NCBI GenBank assembly: GCA_035628505.1
Contig: DASPJR010000149.1
Span: forward strand, 1-64,000
Direction of reading: 5' to 3'
Length of the DNA stretch: 64,000 bases
Origin: DASPJR01 sp035628505
GTDB taxonomy: Bacteria; Planctomycetota; SZUA-567; H5-PLA8
A program made the translations under genes and the position numbers. Every line of letters begins with the position of its first letter. Position 1 is the stretch's first letter. The notes beneath the pieces are model-generated. The model was given only the letters and a program-made list of their open reading frames with translations, was not told the origin of the DNA and ran no database searches. Shown piece after piece: positions 1-8,744 of the stretch.

Positions 1-1
1 C

Positions 2-2746
2 ACGTATTATACCTACGATGCGGACTCAAATCAGGCGACATCGCGAGATGCCCAGCAAAATACGACCTATTACTTCTATGATGCTCTAAATCGTCAACGT
101 GCAGTGCGTAATCCTCTGAGCCAAACTGTTTACTTTGGCTATGACGCCGCTAGTAACCGGCGTAAGGTTCAGTCACCTCGTTTGTACAGTACGTACTTTG
201 CTTTTGATGCAGTTAATCGTTTGTCTTCGGTGACCGACCCAGAAAATGGAACATCATCGTTTGGATATGATCCAAACGGCAATTTGAGGAAGACTCAGGA
301 TCCACTGTCGAGAACGACGTACTTTGCGTTCGATGCGCTCAACCGAGTTTCGAGCGTCTTGGATGCCGCTGATGGGAGTATTACGTTCGGTTACGACGTC
401 GTGGGTAACCGACGTCTGGAGAGGGATGCACGGTCGAACAGCACCTACTTCAATTTCGATTCGCTTAATCGCGTCACCTCAATTGTCGATCCGCTGGGAG
501 TAGCCTCGAACTTCGGTTACGACGCAAACTCCAACTTGCTGCGCAATGTAGATGGATTAGGAGTGGGCATCTACTTCCAGTACGACGCTCTAGATCGACG
601 CACCCGCATCGCTTACCCAACACAGACGCAATATTTTGAATTTGACGCGATGAGCAATCTCACCCGTACAGCTGATAGCTGGGGTGATTCGAACTTTGGC
701 TATGACGAACTATCTCGTTTAACGCGAAGAAATACCCCTCGGGGTGACAGCGTTTACTACGCATACGACTCACGATCAAGCCTCTCGCGCCTACAATATC
801 CGCAGGGCACTTTGGCGTGCTACTACACCTACGACGCAGCAGGTCGCATGACTCAAGCTGACTCGACAGGTGCCACCCGGACCTACTTTGTTTATGACGC
901 ATCGTCCAACATCGCGAAGAAACGTTTTGGAAACGGCACCGTCGCTTACTATGCGTACGACAAGTCGGATCGCGTCACGAGCATCCGCCACTTCTCTTCA
1001 GCCGGTGGAGGAATTGCATACTTTGACTACAACCGTGATGTTGCAGGCCGAACCCTACGCATTGGGCGCGAAGGCGGCTTAGCGGTTTACTACACCTACG
1101 ATGCAGTCGATCGACTCAGCAGCGAAACGTGGAGAGAAAAATCCAATAGCTCGCAGGTGTACGCTTTCAGCTATAGTTATGATGCGACTGGTAACAGAAC
1201 GCGCATGCGCCGTGAACTTCGGGGTACTGAATTCGAGAACGCGTACTACACGTACAATGGCACTAACGCTTTAATCAAACGCCACCGCCTGTTCCCCGTC
1301 CCGATCACAACGACGTATTACGCCTACGACGCGAATGGATCACTGGTCCGGCAGATCGAAGGAACGAATGTCAACACGACGTACTTTGAGTATGCCGCCA
1401 ATCAGTTGCTAACAAAAGTTATTCCACCCGTGGCAGACGGCAGTGCCTGGCAGTTCAGTTACGACTCTCGACTGAACCGCTACAAAATTGATCGCGCCGG
1501 AACGATCCGTTACCTGCTGTGGGACGGCCTCAACTGTATGGAAGAGCGTAATAATGACGGTACGCTCTTCGCAAGGTACACGTATGGCTACTCGCCTGTT
1601 TACGGAATTGGAAATTGCGTCGAAATCTACTTGGCGTCGACAGCCAGCAACTACACTCTGGTGATGGACCATCGGGGCACTTCACACGTCGTACTCGATA
1701 ATACAGGTGTTGAAGTTGGGCGCCGTCAATATGATGCCTTCGGCGTTATCCTCAGCCAGACCGGCTCCTGGCCCTTCGACCTTGGCTACCAGACCAATTG
1801 GCAGACCTTGCAGATAGGACAAAAATGGTGGGGACTAAGCGCGGCTAGGCTGTATGACTTCGCGACTGGAGCGTTCACTCAGCGAGACCCATTGAAATTG
1901 TACAATCAACTGCTTGCCCCGAATGATTCAGGAAACAAGACAGGGATTTTTAATCAATCGCTGTTTGAAGATGAGATTCTTCTCAACCTGGAGTTCGGCG
2001 TCCACATCGCACGTCGAATACGCCCCGTTTTTCCATGGTCAATCATCATTACAGATATTGAAAACTCAATCAAACTAAATTCTTACATATATTGTCCTTG
2101 GAGCCTCATCGACACTGCAGATCCCTCGGGGTTACAGCCAAGCTGGCTAAGGGGAGAGAGTCTTGGTGATATGTGGAAAGCGCTTCGAGAGAATCTCTTA
2201 AACAACAGTGATTTTAATCCTGCGCATTCTTCTTGGGGCGATTACACTCAGGCACTTTCCGAAAAGGGTTTCACACCAGAGCAAATCGAGGAACTGCAAA
2301 CATGGGTACGAAAAAGCGGTAAGAAAATAGTAAAAAATAGTATCAATAACTTCAAACCAAGAGGCGGAGGAAGATTGACCGCGCTTGCTGGAGCGGTGCT
2401 CTTGGGAATTATTTGCGAAGCGCTGAATGCGGCTGAAGCAAGTATCGATCCATCAGGTGATTGCGGAGCGCTGTGGAAGGCGATCAAAAACGGGGCCTCT
2501 TGTGCTGATTTAAAAGCGCAGCAAGGAGGTAGAGACATGATTGATAATTGCAAGGATGAAATGATATCCAAAGGTCTTAGAGGCGCGTTAGTCTGGGAAC
2601 ATGCATTTCGCAGTAAGTTGAACGAAATATGCGACGCATCGCCGACACCGCTCGGACTGCCACCACCTGGGCCGCCGCCGGGCTACGTTGAACGACCACC
2701 AAGTTACTGGGAGTCAGTAAGCAATTTTTGGCAGTATATTTGGTAG
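2..2746 (+). CDS. Rhs/YD-repeat protein with variable C-terminus, 5' partial
   Basis: The reading frame is open from base 2, so the gene begins before the window; 914 residues are visible. Most of it is a string of YD repeats that alternate YF.FD..NR and FGYD..GN every 42 or so residues, the pattern of Rhs/wall-associated proteins that form a cocoon-like shell. The Rhs-associated core ends with FTQRDP (about 1870-1890) and, after an unusual insertion of about 60 residues, DPSGL (about 2121-2135). The last 200 residues (from about 2145) are unlike the repeats. They contain a hydrophobic segment around 2380-2445 and a proline-rich stretch (PPPGPPPG) near the end, with no nuclease or deaminase motif I recognise. 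By analogy with Rhs polymorphic toxins this tail would be the toxin and the next gene its immunity partner, but that is inference. Secretion system and full length cannot be seen. Confidence 0.88.
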   Translation, partial: TYYTYDADSNQATSRDAQQNTTYYFYDALNRQRAVRNPLSQTVYFGYDAASNRRKVQSPRLYSTYFAFDAVNRLSSVTDPENGTSSFGYDPNGNLRKTQDPLSRTTYFAFDALNRVSSVLDAADGSITFGYDVVGNRRLERDARSNSTYFNFDSLNRVTSIVDPLGVASNFGYDANSNLLRNVDGLGVGIYFQYDALDRRTRIAYPTQTQYFEFDAMSNLTRTADSWGDSNFGYDELSRLTRRNTPRGDSVYYAYDSRSSLSRLQYPQGTLACYYTYDAAGRMTQADSTGATRTYFVYDASSNIAKKRFGNGTVAYYAYDKSDRVTSIRHFSSAGGGIAYFDYNRDVAGRTLRIGREGGLAVYYTYDAVDRLSSETWREKSNSSQVYAFSYSYDATGNRTRMRRELRGTEFENAYYTYNGTNALIKRHRLFPVPITTTYYAYDANGSLVRQIEGTNVNTTYFEYAANQLLTKVIPPVADGSAWQFSYDSRLNRYKIDRAGTIRYLLWDGLNCMEERNNDGTLFARYTYGYSPVYGIGNCVEIYLASTASNYTLVMDHRGTSHVVLDNTGVEVGRRQYDAFGVILSQTGSWPFDLGYQTNWQTLQIGQKWWGLSAARLYDFATGAFTQRDPLKLYNQLLAPNDSGNKTGIFNQSLFEDEILLNLEFGVHIARRIRPVFPWSIIITDIENSIKLNSYIYCPWSLIDTADPSGLQPSWLRGESLGDMWKALRENLLNNSDFNPAHSSWGDYTQALSEKGFTPEQIEELQTWVRKSGKKIVKNSINNFKPRGGGRLTALAGAVLLGIICEALNAAEASIDPSGDCGALWKAIKNGASCADLKAQQGGRDMIDNCKDEMISKGLRGALVWEHAFRSKLNEICDASPTPLGLPPPGPPPGYVERPPSYWESVSNFWQYIW

Positions 2747-2757
2747 GAGGTAGAAAA

Positions 2758-3282
2758 ATGCCGCGCATGCTTACTAAGCGTGAGCTCAGACGTTTAATCG
2801 GCAACATTAGAGAAATTGACGATCCCACAATTGAGCTGCTTCACAGTCTTTGTAGGACGAAGTGGTTTTGCAACGTTGGAAAATCGCACCCAAGAGACTT
2901 TTTATTATGCCGAGTAAAGACTTGGAGAGCAGCGTTGTCCAGAGCAAGCTCGCTTTCAAATGTCCGTGGCCCTCTTTGGGCAGAAGTAATGTTGGCGAGT
3001 AAGAACCAAAGAAAGGTACGGAGACTAAACATCGTGAGGGCTAAGGCGATGCAAGCGATTTTATCGAGTGCAGGTCGCTGGTCCGGGTTGGGTGAAAATA
3101 AGGCAGAAAACTTCGCCTACTTTCGCCTTGGGGAAGATGTAGGGTACTATACCGGCGCGCTACTTGTAGGACATGCAGAGGCAATATTATGGTGGCAAAA
3201 CGTTGTTGGGTTTTACAGTGAAGGGTATTGGCCCTGTGGATGGAGTGGCAGTTACCCCGGCGGAAATCTCATTGTTTATTAA
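2758..3282 (+). CDS. small hypothetical protein, candidate Rhs immunity protein
   Basis: A 174-residue protein that starts 11 bases after the Rhs stop codon. ATG 2758 is chosen over an in-frame start at 2728 because AGGAGG at 2745-2750 sits at good distance from it. The product is rich in basic residues in its first half (MPRMLTKRELRRL) and in aromatic residues at its end (EGYWPCGWSGSYPGG). I recognise no family. No signal peptide or clear membrane segment is visible. The position right behind an Rhs C-terminal region is where immunity genes of polymorphic toxins are found, so immunity is the leading guess; an accessory or second effector gene is possible. Confidence 0.6.
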   Translation: MPRMLTKRELRRLIGNIREIDDPTIELLHSLCRTKWFCNVGKSHPRDFLLCRVKTWRAALSRASSLSNVRGPLWAEVMLASKNQRKVRRLNIVRAKAMQAILSSAGRWSGLGENKAENFAYFRLGEDVGYYTGALLVGHAEAILWWQNVVGFYSEGYWPCGWSGSYPGGNLIVY

Positions 3283-3887
3283 TAAGGCACTAAAGGATGA
3301 GGATTATTGAACTTTTGATCAAATCAGTTAAGGCACACATTTACTAGAGACATCTGGTGAATTGCATTCGGTCTGCTCAAAGTTAACGTCGGGTTTCATC
3401 GTCCGATGAGGTTTAAAGTGGGGGTGGCAAAATATGGGCTATATCGGGCGTCCTTCGAGGACAGATGGTGCCTTGCTGCCTGGTCCGGGTGTCTGCAAGC
3501 GATAAACTGAGCAGTCGATGAACGAGAGCCCCAGCGATAAGAATACTGAACGTTTTATCTGCCGCACGCTTCTGTCTGCTATTTGTCTGCCAAACTCAAC
3601 GTCGGGCATGGCGCCTACCTCGCAGATTTGTCCATCGTTGTCTGATTTACAAACAAGCGTCTTTTCCATAAGCTCAAAGACGTGGTGGAAATACGTGAGT
3701 TTTTGTCGAATTCTGTCATACGATGTCTTCCAACGTCCTTGAGCGTGGAGGCTTTCGATTCCCGCCGCCTCCATTCAACACCTTAATACAATCAGGGGTT
3801 GTTTTTTTTGCGATAGAGCAAGGCCTAACAGGATTTCTAACACCCTCGTTTTCAACTCACCACCGCTAGTTTTTCATCGGCGTTCAT
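3283..3887. other. gene-poor region after the Rhs pair
   Basis: About 600 bases with no gene I can support. An open frame of 111 codons runs on the minus strand at 3439-3774 and a shorter one on plus at 3518-3742. Neither has a good ribosome binding site or a recognisable domain, and they overlap each other. The stretch may be decayed DNA between the Rhs cassette and the signalling genes. Confidence 0.4.
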
Positions 3888-4110
3888 CTACTGCGGCTCT
3901 CGGGCGTAGAGTCGCAGCCGTTCCTCCGTCTGCGTCCGTTCGGTAATGTCGCGGACGGCGGCGTAGGCGCGGCGGACCTGAAACTGGAACGTGCCGACGG
4001 CGAGGTCGATAGGAAAGATGGTACCGTCCTTGCGACGGCCGGACAGCTCTCGGACGCCCCCGCCCCCGCGCGACAGGACCGCCCCAGTCGGCAGGCCTAA
4101 GTGAGTGTGA
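3888..4110 (-). pseudogene. remnant of a PAS-domain sensor protein
   Basis: Read on the minus strand from about 4110 down to the TAG at 3890-3888, one frame gives the second half of a PAS domain: a GRRKDGTIFPIDLAVG segment, then AYAAVRDITERTQTEERLR, a typical PAS/PAC ending. There is no start codon, no first half of the PAS domain and no kinase after it; the frame ends seven residues past the PAC motif. It lies about 100 bases beyond the stop of the dual hybrid kinase in the same orientation and is probably debris of another sensor gene. Confidence 0.6.
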
Positions 4111-4206
4111 GATGCTTACGTTCGTTCGTGACTGAGTCGGGCCCACAGGATGATCCGCTTCAGGCTCGGGGGGAGTGTGGCAGGGTCACCTTTCGAGGAC
4201 GTTACA

Positions 4207-7200
4207 CTACGAAGCTTGCAACGACGCGCTAACTGCCGCGCAGAGTTCGTCGGGATCGATCGGCTTGGCGATGTGCCGATGGAAGCCTTCAGACAGCGCG
4301 CGCCAGCTGTCTTCTGATCGAGCGAAGGCTGTGACCGCAATCGCTGGCGTCTTAATGCCTGCCGCTCGCAGCTGGCGGAGTAGCGCGAATCCGTCTTCAC
4401 CGGGCATGCCGATGTCTGTTATGACAACGTCAAATGCGCGTTTTGAAACTTCTGAGACCGCATCAACAACCGAGTTGGCAGCAACGACCTTTGCGCCTGC
4501 TCTTTCCAGCGCGAAGCGGAGAAACTCACGAGCATCCTCTTCGTCATCTACTACGAGTATCGACTTTCCAACAAGAGCTTCATGGCCGGGCTTCATAACC
4601 GCCGTCGCGTGCCCTGTCGAAGGTGCTCGCGCGGCACTATGAACTGGCAGCGTCACGGTGAAGGTTGATCCCTTCTCTAAACCTTCACTCGCAACACGCA
4701 CCTTGCCACCGTGCAACTCTACCAATTGGCGAACGACTGAAAGACCAATTCCCAAACCGCCGTATTTCCGAGTCGTAGTGCTATCGAATTGGGAGAAACG
4801 TTTAAACATTCGTGGCAGAAAGCTCGCATCGATGCCGATACCCGTGTCGGACACGTCTACTCTTGCGAAACCGTTTTCCTTCAGCAATCGAATAGTGATT
4901 ACGTGGCCGTCTTTCGAGAACTTCACGGCGTTGCTCAACAGGTTTAAAAAAATCTGCTTCAGGCGTTCAGGGTCACCCCAAATGGCGCCCACGGACTCTT
5001 CCATGACGAATTTGATACGAATGTTGCGATTGTCAGCACTGTGACGTAGTGATTCGATAGCGGCCTCGATCACCTGCACCAAGCCAACGTTCTTGTATTC
5101 GAGCCGAATTTTATTTGAAACGATGCGACCGATATCGAGGAGATCTTCGATCAGTTTCACCTGGGATTGAATGTTACGGTCAATGATGGATAAGCCTTTC
5201 TCCAGTACCGCAGGCTCCAGGCTCCTGTTTTGAAGCATTCTGGTCCAACCGAGAATTGGCGTGAGTGGCGTACGAAGTTCATGAGAGACGATTGCGAGGA
5301 ACTCATCTTTCGAACGATTCGCCTTATCGGCTTCCTCACGCGCCTGCCGCTCACGCGCTAAGGCCTGCTCGGCAAGCTCACGGAGTTCCCGTTCGCGCTC
5401 CTGCGCTTCTTTGCGGACGTGCGCCAGCTCGAGATGCGACGTAACGCGTGCCACCAGTTCGCGCGCGTTAAATGGCTTCACCAGGTAGTCATCGGCTCCA
5501 GCCTGAAGGCCTTCGATCTTCGCTTCTTCGCCAGCACGAGCGGAAAGCAGAATGAAGGGAAGAGTGCGAGTGTCATCCTCATCACGCAGTGCTTTCAGCA
5601 ATGCAAAGCCATCCAGCACCGGCATCATGACGTCAGAAAGGATGAGATCTGGTTTCTCTTTGCGAACCGCGTCTAATGCCGCCTGGCCGTTCGTTACAGT
5701 TTGAACGTCGAACTCAACAGATAAGAGCCGCGCCAGATATTCTCGCATGTCCGCATTGTCATCAGCTACAAGCACGGTGGGACGTTTCTGGAAACGCCTT
5801 GGGATACCAGGATACGCTGCGGGCGCGTCGTCAGGCATGGCTTCAACGGCTGTCTTACTTGCTGACGCAGGCGCTGACGTGGACGGGAGCCAGCGTAGCG
5901 CCTCTTGCAGATACGGGTTCGCGCCAAGAGCAGTCGAGCTCAAGCTGCGCGCAGCACCGATCTTGTCCGCGGGAAGATGGGCTGATCCCTTCGGAATGTG
6001 AATCAAGAATCGCGTGCCTGTTCCATGAACCGATTCACAGCGAATCGCACCCTGATGCAGTCGAACGAGTTCATGGACGAGCGCCAGACCGATGCCGGTG
6101 CCTTCAAGGGTTCTGCCCTGTGCGCCCTTTACTCGATGGAAGCGCTCGAAAATATGTGGCATGTCCTCGGGCGGAATTCCGATCCCGGTATCCTCAACGA
6201 TCAGCTCAAACGAGCTGTCTTTCGTGCGAAGCGAAAGGCGAACCTCGCCGTGCAGAGTAAACTTAAATGCGTTGGAGAGCAGATTAAGGACGATCTTTTC
6301 CCACATCTCGCGATCGACATAGGCCGGTTCTGAACTCTTTTCGCAATCGACCACGAACTTCAAGCCAGCGCGCTCCATCGCAGACTCAAATGAGCTTGCC
6401 AGCTCGCTTGTAAACTCCGCCAGGTCGATCGGTTCGTATGACGCATCCACGCGTCCAGCTTCGATTCGCGCGAAATCCAGGATCGTGTTCACTAGCTTGA
6501 GCAAACGCAATCCGTTTCGATGGACAGTTGCCAGGCTTTCGCCACTCAGCGCTCCTTCCTTCGAATGAAGAGCGTCTTCGACCGGACCAATCATCAGCGT
6601 GAGCGGAGTGCGGAACTCATGGCTGACATTGCTGAAGAACGCTGTTTTCAGTCGGTCAATTTCAGCCAACGCCTCAGCCCGTTTCTTTTCTTCTTCGTAA
6701 GCCTTAGCGCTGGAGATCAGGATTGAAATCTGGCGTGCGACCAGTTGCTGGAATCCACGGTAATCATCGTCCCAGGCACGCCGCGGGCTGACTCCCAGAA
6801 TCAACTGCCCCGCAGGACGGTCCTGCTCGGCGCCTGTCAATTGTAATCCAACCGCCAGTTTCGGCGGTTCCGGCCACGCGCCTCCAGACAACTTGCCGAA
6901 GATTTCTTGCGGTTCGCTGATAACGACCGGCTCTGTCGACGACAGCGGAAAGGGCCACGTCGGCGAGGACACTGCGCGTTCACACAGGCTGATGGATTCA
7001 GGGGCCACTCCAAAGTGAGCACGTAGCTTGAGCGGACCATCATTGCTTTCTCGTAAGTACAGAAGCGCGAAAGGTGTGGCAAACCTGTTTCTTTCCAGGA
7101 CGCTGATGGCCGTAGTACATGCATCAGGAAGTGACTTCGCATACCCGACGGTCAATTCGCGAAGTGTCCTTAGCCTGCGCTGCGACAGGACACGGTTCGT

Positions 7201-7998
7201 GGTTTCGAACACTGCAGAGAAGACGCCGCCAACGCCGCCGCCCTCGTCGCGGATGGGACTATACGACCACGTGAAGTATGTCTCTTCCAGATACCCGCTA
7301 CGGTTAAGGAGCAACAATTCATCGTCAGACCAGGTGGACTCGGCACGTTCGAGAACACCATTCAGCATCGGCCCGATGATGTCCCAAACCTCACCCCATG
7401 CTTCGAAACCCGTCTTTCCCAAGACGTGTGGGTGCTTCGCTGCAAAGATTGGGATGTAGGCATCGTTGTAGAGAACGCTAAGGTGCTTGCCCCACCAGAT
7501 GATCATGGGGAACTTAGATGAAAGACAAATACTCGCTGCCGTCAGCAGGCTCTGCGGCCACGTTTCCAGGCGTCCGAGAGCCGATTTGCTCCAGTCGTGC
7601 TTTCTGATGAGCGCGCCCATCGTGCCGCCGCCTGAAAGCGCATCGAGCACGCGCAGTGAACGCCGCTCCTGAATGCGCAGCAGGACTGCTCGCTTATTGT
7701 CAGCGAGATCAACCACCGATCCGTCGCAGCGACAAACTCGTTCCGTCCCGTCTTCCAGAGTGAACGTGATGCCGCCCGGCAGAGGTTCGCGACTTCCCAT
7801 GCAGCGACTAAGATATTCTGTGACATCTTCTTCCGGTGTTCTGGAGATTTTCCGGACGTTTGTTCCGACGGTGTTCTTCAAATCGCGGTGAAGAAACCTC
7901 AGGGCGGAGCGGTTCGCATAAAGTATCTCACCGCTTCTCAAAACCCAGAGCAGGCACTCGTTGAGGTGCTCTGAAAACTGAAACATCGGAACCGGCAT
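4207..7998 (-). CDS. dual hybrid sensor histidine kinase (PAS-PAS-GAF-HK-REC-HK-REC)
   Basis: A 1263-residue cytoplasmic-looking sensor kinase without membrane segments. Order of parts: PAS (about 5-110), a second PAS-like region beginning HDWSKSALG (about 134-270), GAF-like (about 285-430), first HisKA with phospho-accepting His460 in SHEFRTPLT, first HATPase (GTGIGL about 633), first receiver (DD at 746-747, phospho-site Asp789, Lys841), second HisKA with His906 in SHELRTPLTP, second HATPase (GLGIGL about 1081) and a terminal receiver (DD at 1151-1152, Asp1195, Lys1245). Both kinase modules and both receivers keep their key residues, so an internal multi-step phosphorelay is possible. No DNA-binding output is present. 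Its start lies 12 bases after the stop of the MetOD1-like gene, which implies co-transcription. The stimulus is unknown. Confidence 0.93.
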   Translation of the reverse strand: MPVPMFQFSEHLNECLLWVLRSGEILYANRSALRFLHRDLKNTVGTNVRKISRTPEEDVTEYLSRCMGSREPLPGGITFTLEDGTERVCRCDGSVVDLADNKRAVLLRIQERRSLRVLDALSGGGTMGALIRKHDWSKSALGRLETWPQSLLTAASICLSSKFPMIIWWGKHLSVLYNDAYIPIFAAKHPHVLGKTGFEAWGEVWDIIGPMLNGVLERAESTWSDDELLLLNRSGYLEETYFTWSYSPIRDEGGGVGGVFSAVFETTNRVLSQRRLRTLRELTVGYAKSLPDACTTAISVLERNRFATPFALLYLRESNDGPLKLRAHFGVAPESISLCERAVSSPTWPFPLSSTEPVVISEPQEIFGKLSGGAWPEPPKLAVGLQLTGAEQDRPAGQLILGVSPRRAWDDDYRGFQQLVARQISILISSAKAYEEEKKRAEALAEIDRLKTAFFSNVSHEFRTPLTLMIGPVEDALHSKEGALSGESLATVHRNGLRLLKLVNTILDFARIEAGRVDASYEPIDLAEFTSELASSFESAMERAGLKFVVDCEKSSEPAYVDREMWEKIVLNLLSNAFKFTLHGEVRLSLRTKDSSFELIVEDTGIGIPPEDMPHIFERFHRVKGAQGRTLEGTGIGLALVHELVRLHQGAIRCESVHGTGTRFLIHIPKGSAHLPADKIGAARSLSSTALGANPYLQEALRWLPSTSAPASASKTAVEAMPDDAPAAYPGIPRRFQKRPTVLVADDNADMREYLARLLSVEFDVQTVTNGQAALDAVRKEKPDLILSDVMMPVLDGFALLKALRDEDDTRTLPFILLSARAGEEAKIEGLQAGADDYLVKPFNARELVARVTSHLELAHVRKEAQERERELRELAEQALARERQAREEADKANRSKDEFLAIVSHELRTPLTPILGWTRMLQNRSLEPAVLEKGLSIIDRNIQSQVKLIEDLLDIGRIVSNKIRLEYKNVGLVQVIEAAIESLRHSADNRNIRIKFVMEESVGAIWGDPERLKQIFLNLLSNAVKFSKDGHVITIRLLKENGFARVDVSDTGIGIDASFLPRMFKRFSQFDSTTTRKYGGLGIGLSVVRQLVELHGGKVRVASEGLEKGSTFTVTLPVHSAARAPSTGHATAVMKPGHEALVGKSILVVDDEEDAREFLRFALERAGAKVVAANSVVDAVSEVSKRAFDVVITDIGMPGEDGFALLRQLRAAGIKTPAIAVTAFARSEDSWRALSEGFHRHIAKPIDPDELCAAVSASLQAS

Positions 7999-8010
7999 GA
8001 TGTCAGATAC

Positions 8011-8541
8011 TCATTCTTTGGTTTTGATGTACTCGCGCCCTGGGCTGGCGGCGCCAACATCAGGCTTCAGGTACACTGTGACACGGCAGCCGGGGTGTCC
8101 CTGTGCGATGGTCTGTTCCAGCGTCACCTTGCTGTAGCCCAGGTTCTCGGCAGCAATTCTGCCGAAGACGTTACTGGTCATCATGCAGAGCGATGGGCGG
8201 CCGATCACCTTTTCCGCGAAAGGGCATGCACGATTGCCGAAGACAATTTTCTCATCAGTTTCTTCGATGACGTAAAAGTCTCCCTGAATGCGACGCTTTA
8301 AATCGACGCACACAGCAGCGACCTGCTCACGCGATAGCTTCGACGTTTTCAGTGCGGCCTTATAGCCTTCATTGATCTCATCCCCGATGCGCTGCCCCAC
8401 AACGCTAACCAGCCCCTCGGCCTCTCGTAAGCCGACAACGTCCTGCAACGTTCCGGCGAGATGCCGCAGTAGTGTTCGAAGGAAGAGGTCTCGTTCGAGG
8501 GGTACGTCAAGACGTTCAAGGTTCTCGGCGGGAATAGTCAT
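8011..8541 (-). CDS. methanogen output domain 1 (MetOD1)-like protein
   Basis: A 176-residue soluble protein. The second half (about 95-165) has the arrangement I associate with the methanogen output domain 1 family: NRACPF, then LCMMTSNVFGRIAAENLGY, then AQGHPGCRVTVYL, with three cysteines that could bind a metal or take part in redox sensing. The family often occurs beside or fused to histidine kinases. Here it stands directly upstream of the dual hybrid kinase with a 12-base gap and is probably the first gene of a two-gene operon. A ribosome-binding-like GGAGGTGTC precedes the ATG. It could supply a sensory or output function for the kinase; that is inference. Confidence 0.75.
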   Translation of the reverse strand: MTIPAENLERLDVPLERDLFLRTLLRHLAGTLQDVVGLREAEGLVSVVGQRIGDEINEGYKAALKTSKLSREQVAAVCVDLKRRIQGDFYVIEETDEKIVFGNRACPFAEKVIGRPSLCMMTSNVFGRIAAENLGYSKVTLEQTIAQGHPGCRVTVYLKPDVGAASPGREYIKTKE

Positions 8542-8744
8542 GAGACACCTCCAATCAGCGAATTCGATTCTAGTTCATAGTTGGAGCTATGACAAACTGA
8601 TTGGTGGATGCAAGAACAAAAGTATCGTTACAAATGTTTTACTGTGAAAAATGCTCCTGCTGTTCTCCTTGGCGGTTGAATCCAGTTATGCCTGGGACGG
8701 GCAGCAACCAAGCGCACGTACACGCACTATTGAGCAAACAAGCT

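Noticed and set aside
3439..3774. 111-codon minus-strand ORF in the gene-poor stretch
   Set aside because: No ribosome binding site, no domain, and overlapped by a plus ORF; not supported as a gene.
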